Of a stretch of 7,913 nt of DNA, positions 1 to 6,592 are shown one piece after another. Position 1 is the first letter of the stretch. The number at the start of each line of letters is the position of its first letter. Source of the stretch: Tannerella sp. (lineage in GTDB: Bacteria > Bacteroidota > Bacteroidia > Bacteroidales > Tannerellaceae). The notes beneath the pieces are model-generated. The model was not told where the DNA came from, ran no database searches, and saw only the letters and a list, made by a program, of their open reading frames with translations. The stretch is taken from assembly GCA_031289515.1 (NCBI GenBank), contig JAITPH010000253.1, positions 1 through 7,913 on the forward strand, in the 5' to 3' direction. Position numbers and translations under genes: made by a program.

Positions 1-742
1 GGAAGCCCTTAAAGTTGTCCAACCATGAGGGTGAATATGATTTGAGTTCGTAATCATTATATTCCAGATATTGCGTTATTACATCTTCGGTCGATTCGGC
101 GACGCCGTCGCAATAGCCCCATTCGACGGCTTCTTCGGCTGTGAAAGTCAGCGTTTTGCCCGAATCTATCAGATTTGGTATTTCTATCCGGTCGTCGACC
201 ATTGATTCCGCAATTTTCGGATCTCTCACCCATTTGAAAATGGTATCGTTGCCGCTGATAATAGTGTCGCGTCCGTGAGCTTCTGCCGTTGCCCGCATCA
301 TTGCCCGCATGTACGACTGATATTTGTCGGGCATAGCCTCGCCTGTCTGATTGACGACGGTCGCAGCTCCTATGCTTGCGCCTTTTCTCATGTATATCTT
401 CTTGCAGGCGATAGAGATGAGCGCGCCTGCCGAAGCAGCGTTGTTGTCTATAAATACATAGACCGGCACAGGGCTGTATAGAATTGCCGTGCGCATCGAA
501 TCCGCCGCATCGAGGATGCCTCCATACGTGTTCAGATGTATCAGGATAGCGTCGGCTTTCAATGAAAGAGCTTCATTCATGCCTTTGTTGAGGTATATTT
601 GCGACGTTTTGTCTATCTCCTTTTTTATATCTATTTGATATATAAGGGGTTTGTGCGTTACGGTATCGGACGCCCTGCATAAAACAATCGCAAAGCAGGC
701 GACGGTGATGCTTAATACTCTAATTATCAGTTGCTTATTCAT
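1..742 (-). CDS. NfeD-type membrane-bound serine protease (ClpP-class), N-terminal part, cut by window edge
   Basis: This frame opens at the ATG at 742 and runs off the left edge with no stop (247 codons visible). Residues 1-24 look like a Sec signal peptide: a short basic start, then a hydrophobic stretch LIIRVLSITVACFAIVL. The body resembles the ClpP/crotonase-fold domain of NfeD (COG1030): NTYGGILDAA near 71-80, the nucleophile context AASAGA with Ser104, IGAA near 124-127, and Lys140 in MPDKYQ, placed like the Lys of the known Ser-Lys dyad. AEEAVEWGYCDGVA near 203-216 closes the protease domain. Family members have about 450 residues, so the membrane segments and C-terminal OB (NfeD) domain should lie outside the window. 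NfeD proteases act at the membrane and are often encoded next to a flotillin-like protein (floA), which I would expect further left. It starts 23 bp after topB and is probably co-transcribed. Upstream ATGs at 753 and 747 share one frame that stops after four codons, so 742 is the start. The family call is firm; the target is unknown. Confidence 0.85.
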   Translation of the reverse strand, partial: MNKQLIIRVLSITVACFAIVLCRASDTVTHKPLIYQIDIKKEIDKTSQIYLNKGMNEALSLKADAILIHLNTYGGILDAADSMRTAILYSPVPVYVFIDNNAASAGALISIACKKIYMRKGASIGAATVVNQTGEAMPDKYQSYMRAMMRATAEAHGRDTIISGNDTIFKWVRDPKIAESMVDDRIEIPNLIDSGKTLTFTAEEAVEWGYCDGVAESTEDVITQYLEYNDYELKSYSPSWLDNFKGF

Positions 743-765
743 AGCATATTCATTAAAGGGTATAT

Positions 766-2586
766 TTATTTGTCTTTTTTACTTGTTATCGTGCGCGATG
801 TTCTGTCCGCGCGTACATTATTCACTATTTGTCTGACCATCTCTTTCAGTTCGTTGACGAACGCTCCCGCTTCGTATTTTCCCTGTTCTATCTGGCGTAA
901 TTTCTTTTCCCATTGTCCGGTGAGTTCGGCGCTTTTCAGCAATTCTTCACGGATGGTTTCGATGAGTTCGACGCCGGTCTGCGTGGCATACAGATTTTTT
1001 CGTTCTTTGCGAATGTAATTGCGTTTGAACAGTGTCTCTATAATTGCAGCTCTGGTCGAAGGACGTCCGATGCCGTTTTCTTTCAGAGCATCGCGGAGTT
1101 CGTCGTCGTCAACGAATTTGCCTGCCGTTTCCATTGCCCGCAGCAGCGTTGCTTCGGTGTATGGCTTTGGCGGAGTAGTCCATTTTTCTGCAAAGTCAGG
1201 CTTGTGCGGTCCGTTTTCTCCTTTTACGAAGTTCGGCAGGACTGTGTTTTCTTCAGCCTGATTTTGCTCGTTATCAGTATTTTGAGTATCGTTATTATCT
1301 TTCTTTTCAAATACCGTCCGCCATCCGGGTTTCAGGATTTGTTTTCCTGTGACTTTGAACTTCACGTCTTCGACCTCTCCCAATACCGTTGTTACGGCAA
1401 ATTCGCAATCGGGGTAAAATGCAGCAATGAAACGGAGCGCCACGAGGTCGAAAACTTTCCGTTCATTGTCCGTAAGATTTCTTGCCGGCATACCTGTCGG
1501 GATTATTGCATGGTGGTCGGTCACTTTGGAATTGTCGAATACCTTCTTCGATTTCGGAATTTTTGTTGCAAGCAACGGATTGGCGAGCGTTGCGTAGTCC
1601 GTCAGACCCTTGAGTATCTGCGGTACTTTGGGATAAATATCTTCGCTCAGGAAAGTCGTGTCTACGCGGGGATATGTCGTGACTTTCTTTTCGTAAAGCG
1701 TCTGAATAAGTTTCAATGTATCGTCGGCCGAAAACGAATATTTCTTGTTGCATTCTACCTGAAGCGACGTCAAATCGAACAATCGCGGAGCCGATTCCGT
1801 TCCTTTCTTCTTTGATATGTCCGTTACGTAAAACGGCTTGTCCAAAATCTTTTGCAACAGCGCTTCGCCGTCTTCTTTTTGAGTGAATTTGCCTTGCGTC
1901 GACGAGAATGTCGTCTCGCGGTATACCGTCTTCAATTCCCAATAAGGTTCGGGCTTAAAGTTCTCGATTTCTTTCTGCCGTTTCACAATCAAAGCGAGGG
2001 TAGGGGTCTGAACGCGCCCTATCGACAGCAGTTGTTTATTTTCTCCATAACGCAGTGTGTATAAGCGCGTTGCGTTCATTCCGAGCATCCAGTCGCCTAT
2101 TGCGCGCGACAGTCCCGCCTCGTAAAGGCGCTGATAGTCATTTTGGCTTTTCAGTGATTGAAAGCCCTCTCGTATAGCGTCTTCCGTAAGCGATGAAATC
2201 CACAGACGCCGCACCGGACAGCTGCATCCGGCTTTTTGCATAACCCAGCGTTGAATCAGTTCGCCTTCCTGACCGGCGTCGCCGCAGTTTATTACCTCAT
2301 CGGCTTTTTTTATCAATGTCTCAATAATACCGAATTGCTTCTGATAATTCGGATTATCAATCAGTTTTATGCCGAAACGAGGCGGAATGATAGGTAGATA
2401 AAACATGCTCCATTGCTTCCAGTCGGGCTTGTAATCGTGCGGCTCTTTCAAGGTGCAAAGATGGCCGTAAGTCCACGACACCTGATAGCCGTTGCCTTCG
2501 ATGTAGCCGTCTTTTTTATGAGTGGCTCCGAGTACTTCGGCTATCTCGCGTGCTACGCTTGGCTTTTCTGCAATGCAAACTTTCAT
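766..2586 (-). CDS. topB: DNA topoisomerase III (type IA)
   Basis: This 606-residue type IA topoisomerase cuts and rejoins one DNA strand through a 5'-phosphotyrosine link; topoisomerase III mainly decatenates replication and recombination intermediates. The Toprim domain begins with IAEKPSVAREIA (5-16) and carries GDAGQEGEL (102-110). Here Gly replaces the second Asp of the DxD pair found in topoisomerase I; DAG forms are familiar in TopB. IGRVQTPTLALI (189-200) and the active-site block TTYPRVDT follow, with catalytic Tyr305 and Arg307. DHHAIIPT (357-364) and ENGIGRPSTRAAIIETL (503-519) are conserved core motifs. A polar, Asn/Gln/Glu-rich stretch at about 428-447 looks like a flexible insert. 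No CxxC zinc-ribbon pairs occur at the C-terminus, which ends in a Lys-rich tail, so this is the short form. Its ATG overlaps the engB stop (ATGA), which suggests translational coupling. All core motifs are intact, so it should be active. Confidence 0.96.
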   Translation of the reverse strand: MKVCIAEKPSVAREIAEVLGATHKKDGYIEGNGYQVSWTYGHLCTLKEPHDYKPDWKQWSMFYLPIIPPRFGIKLIDNPNYQKQFGIIETLIKKADEVINCGDAGQEGELIQRWVMQKAGCSCPVRRLWISSLTEDAIREGFQSLKSQNDYQRLYEAGLSRAIGDWMLGMNATRLYTLRYGENKQLLSIGRVQTPTLALIVKRQKEIENFKPEPYWELKTVYRETTFSSTQGKFTQKEDGEALLQKILDKPFYVTDISKKKGTESAPRLFDLTSLQVECNKKYSFSADDTLKLIQTLYEKKVTTYPRVDTTFLSEDIYPKVPQILKGLTDYATLANPLLATKIPKSKKVFDNSKVTDHHAIIPTGMPARNLTDNERKVFDLVALRFIAAFYPDCEFAVTTVLGEVEDVKFKVTGKQILKPGWRTVFEKKDNNDTQNTDNEQNQAEENTVLPNFVKGENGPHKPDFAEKWTTPPKPYTEATLLRAMETAGKFVDDDELRDALKENGIGRPSTRAAIIETLFKRNYIRKERKNLYATQTGVELIETIREELLKSAELTGQWEKKLRQIEQGKYEAGAFVNELKEMVRQIVNNVRADRTSRTITSKKDK

Positions 2587-3185
2587 TCGTCCAGACTTGA
2601 ATTTATATTTTCGATACAGTTAAGAATATCTTCGCGCCCTTCTCTTTTTTCCGACGAAGAGGTCAGCATTGGCGGCAGTTCTTCCCATGTTTCAAACATT
2701 TTGTTTTGCATCAGTTCGATGTTTTCCGCCAGCTTGCCTTTGCTTATCTTGTCGGTTTTTGTAAACACAATGGTGAAAGGAATATTGTTTTCGCCGAGCC
2801 ACTCCATAAATTCGAGGTCGATTTTTTGAGGCTCGTGTCGGCAGTCTATGAGTACGAACATATTTATAAGTTGCTTGCGTTCAAGTATATAATCCTCAAT
2901 TATCTTGCGCATATTTTCGCGTCCCGCTTTACCTCTTTGAGCGTATCCGTAACCGGGCAGGTCTACGAGATACCAGTCGTCGTTTATCAGGAAGTGGTTT
3001 ATCAACTGCGTTTTACCCGGTTTTTGCGACGTAGTTGCCAGATTTTTATTGTTTGTCAGCATGTTTATCAGGGACGACTTGCCAACGTTTGAACGACCGA
3101 TGAAGGCGTATTCCGGCAATATGCCTTCGGGACATTTCCTGACATCGGTATTGCTTATTACGAATTTTGCGCTTTTTATTTCCAT
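2583..3185 (-). CDS. engB: Ribosome biogenesis GTPase EngB (YsxC/YihA family)
   Basis: This 200-residue TRAFAC-class GTPase is of normal length for the family, which acts in the cytoplasm in late assembly of the large ribosomal subunit and is usually essential. All G motifs are visible: G1 GRSNVGKSS at 30-38, G2 around PGKTQ with Thr59, G3 DLPGYG at 75-80 (the family signature, usually followed by GYA as here), G4 TKTD at 142-145 and a G5-like TSSS at 175-178. The N-terminus PEYAFIGRSNVGKSS is typical. It is the first gene of the leftward group. The stop codon is embedded in ATGA with the topB start, and a TATCTTTG promoter element lies 20-27 bp before the ATG. The start at 3185 gives the usual short lead (about 29 residues) into G1. 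Confidence 0.97.
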   Translation of the reverse strand: MEIKSAKFVISNTDVRKCPEGILPEYAFIGRSNVGKSSLINMLTNNKNLATTSQKPGKTQLINHFLINDDWYLVDLPGYGYAQRGKAGRENMRKIIEDYILERKQLINMFVLIDCRHEPQKIDLEFMEWLGENNIPFTIVFTKTDKISKGKLAENIELMQNKMFETWEELPPMLTSSSEKREGREDILNCIENINSSLDE

Positions 3186-3205
3186 AAATGAAAGAATTAT
3201 CAGCG

Positions 3206-3213
3206 CAAAGATA
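3206..3213 (-). promoter_or_regulatory. Bacteroidota -7 element for engB-topB-nfeD
   Basis: On the minus strand, positions 3213 to 3206 read TATCTTTG followed by C, an exact match to the Bacteroidales -7 consensus TAnnTTTG. The -33 region is poor: about 20 nt upstream there is TTTT rather than TTTG. Transcription would start near 3200 and leave a short leader of roughly 15 nt before the engB ATG. No intrinsic terminator lies between the symporter stop (3249) and this element, so some read-through from the upstream gene is possible. Pattern-based only. Confidence 0.6.
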
Positions 3214-3248
3214 CTACTTTTTCGGCGAATATGAAAATAATCGACCTA

Positions 3249-4691
3249 TTAATGTTTGCGGCAGAGCAACAGTCCCAAGAGAGTTAGTAATCCGTTAATC
3301 ATCAATAGCTCGTAGCCGAAACGGTATGATGTGAAATGCGTTGATAACCAGCCTAATGCAAAACAAACGACCGGTGAAAGGATACAAATGAAAGGCACGG
3401 TTTTGTCGCGAACATGTCGCTTCGTAAACAAGCCGAAAACAAACAAACCGAGCAGCGGCCCGTAAGTATAGGAAGCTATCGTATAAATGGCGTCAATAAC
3501 GCTGCGGTCGTTTAATGCCCTGAATATTAATATCATAATCGTGAAAACGACAGAAATCATCACATGAACGGCAAGGCGTGTCCGTTTGGCTTTCTCCGCT
3601 TCATGCTCTTTTATTTCAAGGATATCGACGCAGAACGAAGTCGTCAGGGCGGCAAGCGCGGAATCGGCGCTACTGAAAGCCGCAGCGATTATCCCAATCG
3701 TGAAATAAATCAGAACGGATTGTCCGAGAATCCCCGAAGCGCAGAACATCGGCAGGATGTCATCGCCGGAATCGGGAAGTTGGATGCTCATCCCCGAAGC
3801 CAGCGTCACAAGCAGGATTCCAAGACACAAGAACATGAAATTTATCGGAGTGAAGGCAAATCCGTATACGTACATATTTTTTTGCGCATCTTTAAGGCTA
3901 CGGCACGAAAGATTTTTCTGCATCATATCCTGATCCAATCCGGTCATCACGATAGAAGTAAAGACGCCGCTGAAGAACTGTTTGACAAAGTGCTGCTTGC
4001 TGTTCCAGTCTTCAAACTCAAAGATGCGAAAGTGGGGGCTGTCCGTTATAGTCCGCATCATTCCGGCGAAGTCGAGATTCATTTTATCTTTTACCTGCCA
4101 GATGATTACAATCAGCATTGCAACAAGGCATAAAGCCTGTATGGTATCGGTCCATACTATGGTACGAATCCCGCTTCGGTAAGTATAAAGCCATACCAAT
4201 AAGATACTTATGACAACGGTAACGACAAAAGGGATATGCCATTGGTCGAAAACGTAGTTCTGCAAAATGAGAACGACGAGATAAAGTCGCGCGGCAGCTC
4301 CCAACATCTTTGAAAGGAGGAAAAACGACGCGCCTGTCTTGTAGCTGTTTCGTCCCATGCGGACGTTGAGATATTCGTAAATAGACGTGAGTTTCAGTTT
4401 GTAGTACAGAGGAAGCAGGACTTTGGCGATAACGATGTATCCGAAGAAAAATCCAAATACCATCTGCATATAAGTCAGGTCGGTAGAACGAATCCATCCG
4501 GGCACGGAGACAAACGAGACGCCCGAAAGCGACGAGCCGACCATGCCGACAGCGACGATAAACCACGGCGAGCGTCTGTTTCCGAGAAAAAACGCCTCGT
4601 TACTCGTGTTTTTACGTCCGGTAAACCATGAAATACAGAGCAATACGAGGATGTATAGCGAGACTGCCAAAAGTATTATGTATCCGTTCAT
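3249..4691 (-). CDS. Sodium:solute symporter (SSS/SLC5 family), substrate unknown
   Basis: This 480-residue polytopic membrane protein is hydrophobic almost throughout, with about 12-13 predicted helices starting immediately at residue 4. It fits the SSS family (TC 2.A.21, LeuT fold), which couples solute uptake to the inward Na+ gradient. Visible marks are the early GNRRSPWFIVAVGMVGSSLSG block (37-57), TDTIQALCLVAML (181-193), GLDQDMMQKNLSCRS (251-265) and AAAFSSADSAL (336-346). Ala337, Ser340 and Ser341 in that last block align with the Na2-site residues Ala361, Ser364 and Ser365 of Vibrio SGLT, so Na+ coupling is plausible. Loops are short and the C-terminus is nearly all membrane, with no sensor-kinase extension. 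The gene is monocistronic or reads towards engB; no enzyme gene next to it suggests the substrate (sugar, sialic acid and amino acid are all possible). The first Met at 4691 is required to keep helix 1. Confidence 0.9.
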   Translation of the reverse strand: MNGYIILLAVSLYILVLLCISWFTGRKNTSNEAFFLGNRRSPWFIVAVGMVGSSLSGVSFVSVPGWIRSTDLTYMQMVFGFFFGYIVIAKVLLPLYYKLKLTSIYEYLNVRMGRNSYKTGASFFLLSKMLGAAARLYLVVLILQNYVFDQWHIPFVVTVVISILLVWLYTYRSGIRTIVWTDTIQALCLVAMLIVIIWQVKDKMNLDFAGMMRTITDSPHFRIFEFEDWNSKQHFVKQFFSGVFTSIVMTGLDQDMMQKNLSCRSLKDAQKNMYVYGFAFTPINFMFLCLGILLVTLASGMSIQLPDSGDDILPMFCASGILGQSVLIYFTIGIIAAAFSSADSALAALTTSFCVDILEIKEHEAEKAKRTRLAVHVMISVVFTIMILIFRALNDRSVIDAIYTIASYTYGPLLGLFVFGLFTKRHVRDKTVPFICILSPVVCFALGWLSTHFTSYRFGYELLMINGLLTLLGLLLCRKH

Positions 4692-4708
4692 TTTATCAAA
4701 ATTATGCG

Positions 4709-4716
4709 CGAAGATA
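4709..4716 (-). promoter_or_regulatory. Probable -7 element for the symporter gene
   Basis: The minus strand from 4716 to 4709 reads TATCTTCG followed by C, one base off TAnnTTTG and close in context to the element before engB. Its downstream end is 17 nt before the symporter ATG. I see no TTTG at the expected -33 position, so the match rests on the -7 box alone. Confidence 0.35.
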
Positions 4717-4735
4717 AGACTTTTTTTCCGAATGA

Positions 4736-4767
4736 TTTGTCCACGATAATAAAAAAAAGTATATTTG
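4736..4767 (+). promoter_or_regulatory. Bacteroidota sigma-ABfr-type promoter for the 4797-6536 gene pair
   Basis: TTTG at 4736-4739 and TATATTTG at 4760-4767 are both exact matches to the Bacteroides -33 and -7 boxes, separated by 20 nt. Transcription would start around 4772-4774, about 24 nt before the ATG at 4797. The 105-bp region is shared with the leftward symporter promoter, so the two are back to back. Confidence 0.65.
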
Positions 4768-4796
4768 TTGCGTTATTCACAAAGAAATAGCAGGGT

Positions 4797-5549
4797 ATGA
4801 TAGAGAATGATAATATAATGAAGCAGTTATTTGATTCTTTACAGAGCGTGGGCGGAAACTTTCATGTTCTTGAGCATCAGGTGCCGGTAGACAAGCAATT
4901 GGAGTATTTCAGATTTTCGGAAGGCGTACGCAAAGACATGAAGAATCTTGGCTCTGAAGTCGATTATGAGCAATATGAGACAAAGTTGAGAAATTCGGAA
5001 ATTCCTGTTTACGAAAAGGAGATAATACTGTCGCTATTGGCTTCGTCGAAGCAGGTGCGGGCGTACAGGATTTTGGAGCGTTATGCGCAAGAGCCTGATA
5101 AAGAGCTGACTAACTGGGCATATATGGCTTTAATGGAAAGCCGTATGTTGATAGAGTCGGAGTTGTCGGGGCAGCAACAGGCGTATATATCAACAGGATT
5201 GGGCGGTAAAGGGGATAAACTTCGGTTTTTTATCCTTATTTTATCCTCGAAAGTGACGCCGTTTCTTGACTATCAGCGCGAGATTATCGAAAAGGAGTTT
5301 GTGTACGGTCTTCAAAAGAATGAATGTGAGACTGAACGCCTCAATATCGAAGACAAATATGTCGAACTTGTAATATTGGCGCCGATATTGGTCAATTTGA
5401 AGGTTATGCTTGACGGTATAATAAGGGAATGTAATGTCTATGGAGATTTCCTGAGCGAAATGTTTACTGTCACGAATGTGAAAATGCTTAATAAGGAATT
5501 GATTAACAGGATAGTAGATTCGTATGGGAACATTTTGGCAGGCCGTTAG
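4797..5549 (+). CDS. Uncharacterised helical protein, 250 aa
   Basis: I do not recognise this protein and assign no function. It has 250 residues, no signal peptide and no clear transmembrane helix, so it is probably cytoplasmic. The N-terminal 60 residues are charged and likely helical. Residues about 70-124 resemble a pair of HEAT-like helical hairpins (LLASSKQVRAYRILERYAQ, then LTNWAYMALMESRMLIESEL). A Gly-rich break GLGGKGDKLRFF at 134-145 follows, with the feel of a conserved motif, and then a second helical half ending VTNVKMLNKELI (225-236). The frame is open throughout, codon use matches its neighbours and it has a strong promoter, so I take it as a real gene. A second Met at residue 8 (4818) is a possible alternative start. 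It lies 54 bp upstream of the glycosyltransferase on the same strand with no terminator or clear promoter between, so the two are probably co-transcribed. Co-transcription hints at, but does not show, an envelope-related role. Confidence 0.8.
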   Translation: MIENDNIMKQLFDSLQSVGGNFHVLEHQVPVDKQLEYFRFSEGVRKDMKNLGSEVDYEQYETKLRNSEIPVYEKEIILSLLASSKQVRAYRILERYAQEPDKELTNWAYMALMESRMLIESELSGQQQAYISTGLGGKGDKLRFFILILSSKVTPFLDYQREIIEKEFVYGLQKNECETERLNIEDKYVELVILAPILVNLKVMLDGIIRECNVYGDFLSEMFTVTNVKMLNKELINRIVDSYGNILAGR

Positions 5550-5603
5550 GTACGGAGCGACTTTTTGATAGATAAATACTATACTTCTAAAAAACAATGA
5601 TTT

Positions 5604-6536
5604 ATGTCGAAATTGTCAGTAATAATACCGTGTTTCAACGAAGAAGCCGTCATAACGGCTTCGTATGAACGTACCGTATCGGTTTTGCAAACTTTGCAAT
5701 GCGAGGCGGAGATTATATACATCAACGACGGCAGTTCGGACAGGACTTGCGAAATGCTGAATGAAATAGCTGCAAACGACCCTCATGTGAAGGTATTGCA
5801 TTTTTCGCGCAACTTCGGTCACCAGCCCGCAGTATCGGCGGGAATACATAACTGCGATGCGGACTGGGCGATAATCATGGACGCCGATTTGCAGGATCCG
5901 CCGGAACTGATACCCGAAATACTTCAAACGCGCGAGCAGGAGCAGGCAAACGTCGTCTATTGCGTCCGTAAGTCGAGAGAGAAAGAAAGCGCATTCAAGC
6001 GTATGACGGCAAAGTTGTTTTATCGCCTGATAAATAGTATGAGCGAAGTGAAGTTTCCGCTTGATACAGGCGATTTCAGGCTTATCGACCGCAAGGTTAT
6101 GAATCAGTTTTGCCGTTTGCGCGAGCATGACAAGTATATTCGCGGTTTGGTCAGTTGGATGGGATTCCGCCAGACGCCGTTCTACTACGAGCGGAAAGAG
6201 CGTTTTGCGGGCAATACGAAATATCCGTTGAGCAAGATGCTCAAATTCGGTACGACCGCGATGCTGTATTTCTCGAAAAAACCGTTGCAGTTGGCTATGG
6301 GGCTTGGATTTGTTTCCGTCGTTGTCGGTATTGTCTTATCCGTTTGGCTGATTTTCGGCAAAATTTACGGTTTCAATAACGCCGAAATAGGATGGACGTC
6401 TATTATGACCGCCGTAGTCTTCTTTGGTGGCGTACAATTGCTTACAATCGGAGTTCTCGGGCAGTATATCGGCGTCCTGTTCGACGAGGTAAAAGATCGT
6501 CCGGAGTATATTATTGATAAAAAAATCGGTTTTTAA
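5604..6536 (+). CDS. GT2 polyprenyl-phosphate glycosyltransferase (DPM1/GtrB/ArnC-like)
   Basis: This 310-residue GT-A enzyme probably moves a sugar from a nucleotide donor to undecaprenyl phosphate on the inner face of the cytoplasmic membrane. Visible in order: LSVIIPCFNEE (4-14), YINDGSSDRT (39-48), FSRNFGHQPAVSAG (67-80), the metal-binding DADLQDPP (93-100), TGDFRLIDRKV (155-165), and ERFAGNTKYPLSKM (199-212), equivalent to the RxxGxSKYpxxK block of GtrB/DPM-type enzymes. Two membrane helices follow at about 228-250 and 263-285, and the tail GQYIGVLFDEVKDRPEYII (286-304) is the usual signature of the small two-TM subgroup. Length is normal and all motifs are present. The sugar (glucose, mannose, or an aminoarabinose-like sugar) and the final acceptor cannot be read from sequence; no flippase (GtrA) or acceptor-side transferase is in the window. 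It is probably the second gene of a pair with the unknown protein upstream. Confidence 0.93.
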   Translation: MSKLSVIIPCFNEEAVITASYERTVSVLQTLQCEAEIIYINDGSSDRTCEMLNEIAANDPHVKVLHFSRNFGHQPAVSAGIHNCDADWAIIMDADLQDPPELIPEILQTREQEQANVVYCVRKSREKESAFKRMTAKLFYRLINSMSEVKFPLDTGDFRLIDRKVMNQFCRLREHDKYIRGLVSWMGFRQTPFYYERKERFAGNTKYPLSKMLKFGTTAMLYFSKKPLQLAMGLGFVSVVVGIVLSVWLIFGKIYGFNNAEIGWTSIMTAVVFFGGVQLLTIGVLGQYIGVLFDEVKDRPEYIIDKKIGF

Positions 6537-6566
6537 CAATAATTAACGCTATAATTTTGTTTTTTT
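6537..6566 (+). terminator. Weak AT-rich intrinsic terminator after the glycosyltransferase
   Basis: Directly after the stop codon, CAATAATTA (6537-6545) can pair with TAATTTTG (6552-6559), giving 8 pairs with one bulged T and a 6-nt loop, followed by seven T (6560-6566). Only one pair is G-C, so the hairpin is weak and termination is probably partial. The same TTTG also serves as the -33 box of the next promoter. Confidence 0.45.
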
Positions 6567-6587
6567 ATTGGATATTTCCGATATTTG
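6556..6587 (+). promoter_or_regulatory. Promoter driving the intergenic RNA candidate
   Basis: TTTG at 6556-6559, a 20-nt gap, then GATATTTG at 6580-6587 (one mismatch to TAnnTTTG, followed by C). The spacing is the same as in the promoter at 4736-4767. The predicted start, about 6592-6595, falls where a 12-bp hairpin begins (6595) and no protein gene follows on this strand, which suggests it serves an RNA gene. Confidence 0.5.
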
Positions 6588-6592
6588 CACCG

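Noticed and set aside
913..1815. 300-codon open frame on the plus strand
   Set aside because: It lies wholly antisense to topB, whose motifs are intact. Its translation is Phe/Arg/Cys-rich without domain features, so it is a codon-bias shadow.
1463..1942. 159-codon minus-strand frame inside topB
   Set aside because: Different frame of the same strand within a complete topB; Arg-rich and motif-free.
3186..3248. Weak hairpin between the symporter stop and engB
   Set aside because: CGA/TCG with a mismatch and a few A-T pairs, not followed by a T-run; not a credible terminator.
4697..4704. TAATTTTG on the minus strand as a -7 box for the symporter
   Set aside because: It matches TAnnTTTG, but ends only 5 nt before the ATG, which would give an essentially leaderless message, and there is no -33 box. 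The element at 4709-4716 is better placed.
5550..5603. Separate promoter for the glycosyltransferase
   Set aside because: A TTTG occurs at 5564-5567, but no TAnnTTTG lies at the right distance; co-transcription with the upstream gene is simpler.
5616..6128. 170-codon minus-strand frame
   Set aside because: Antisense to the glycosyltransferase, covering its conserved catalytic motifs; no recognisable features of its own.
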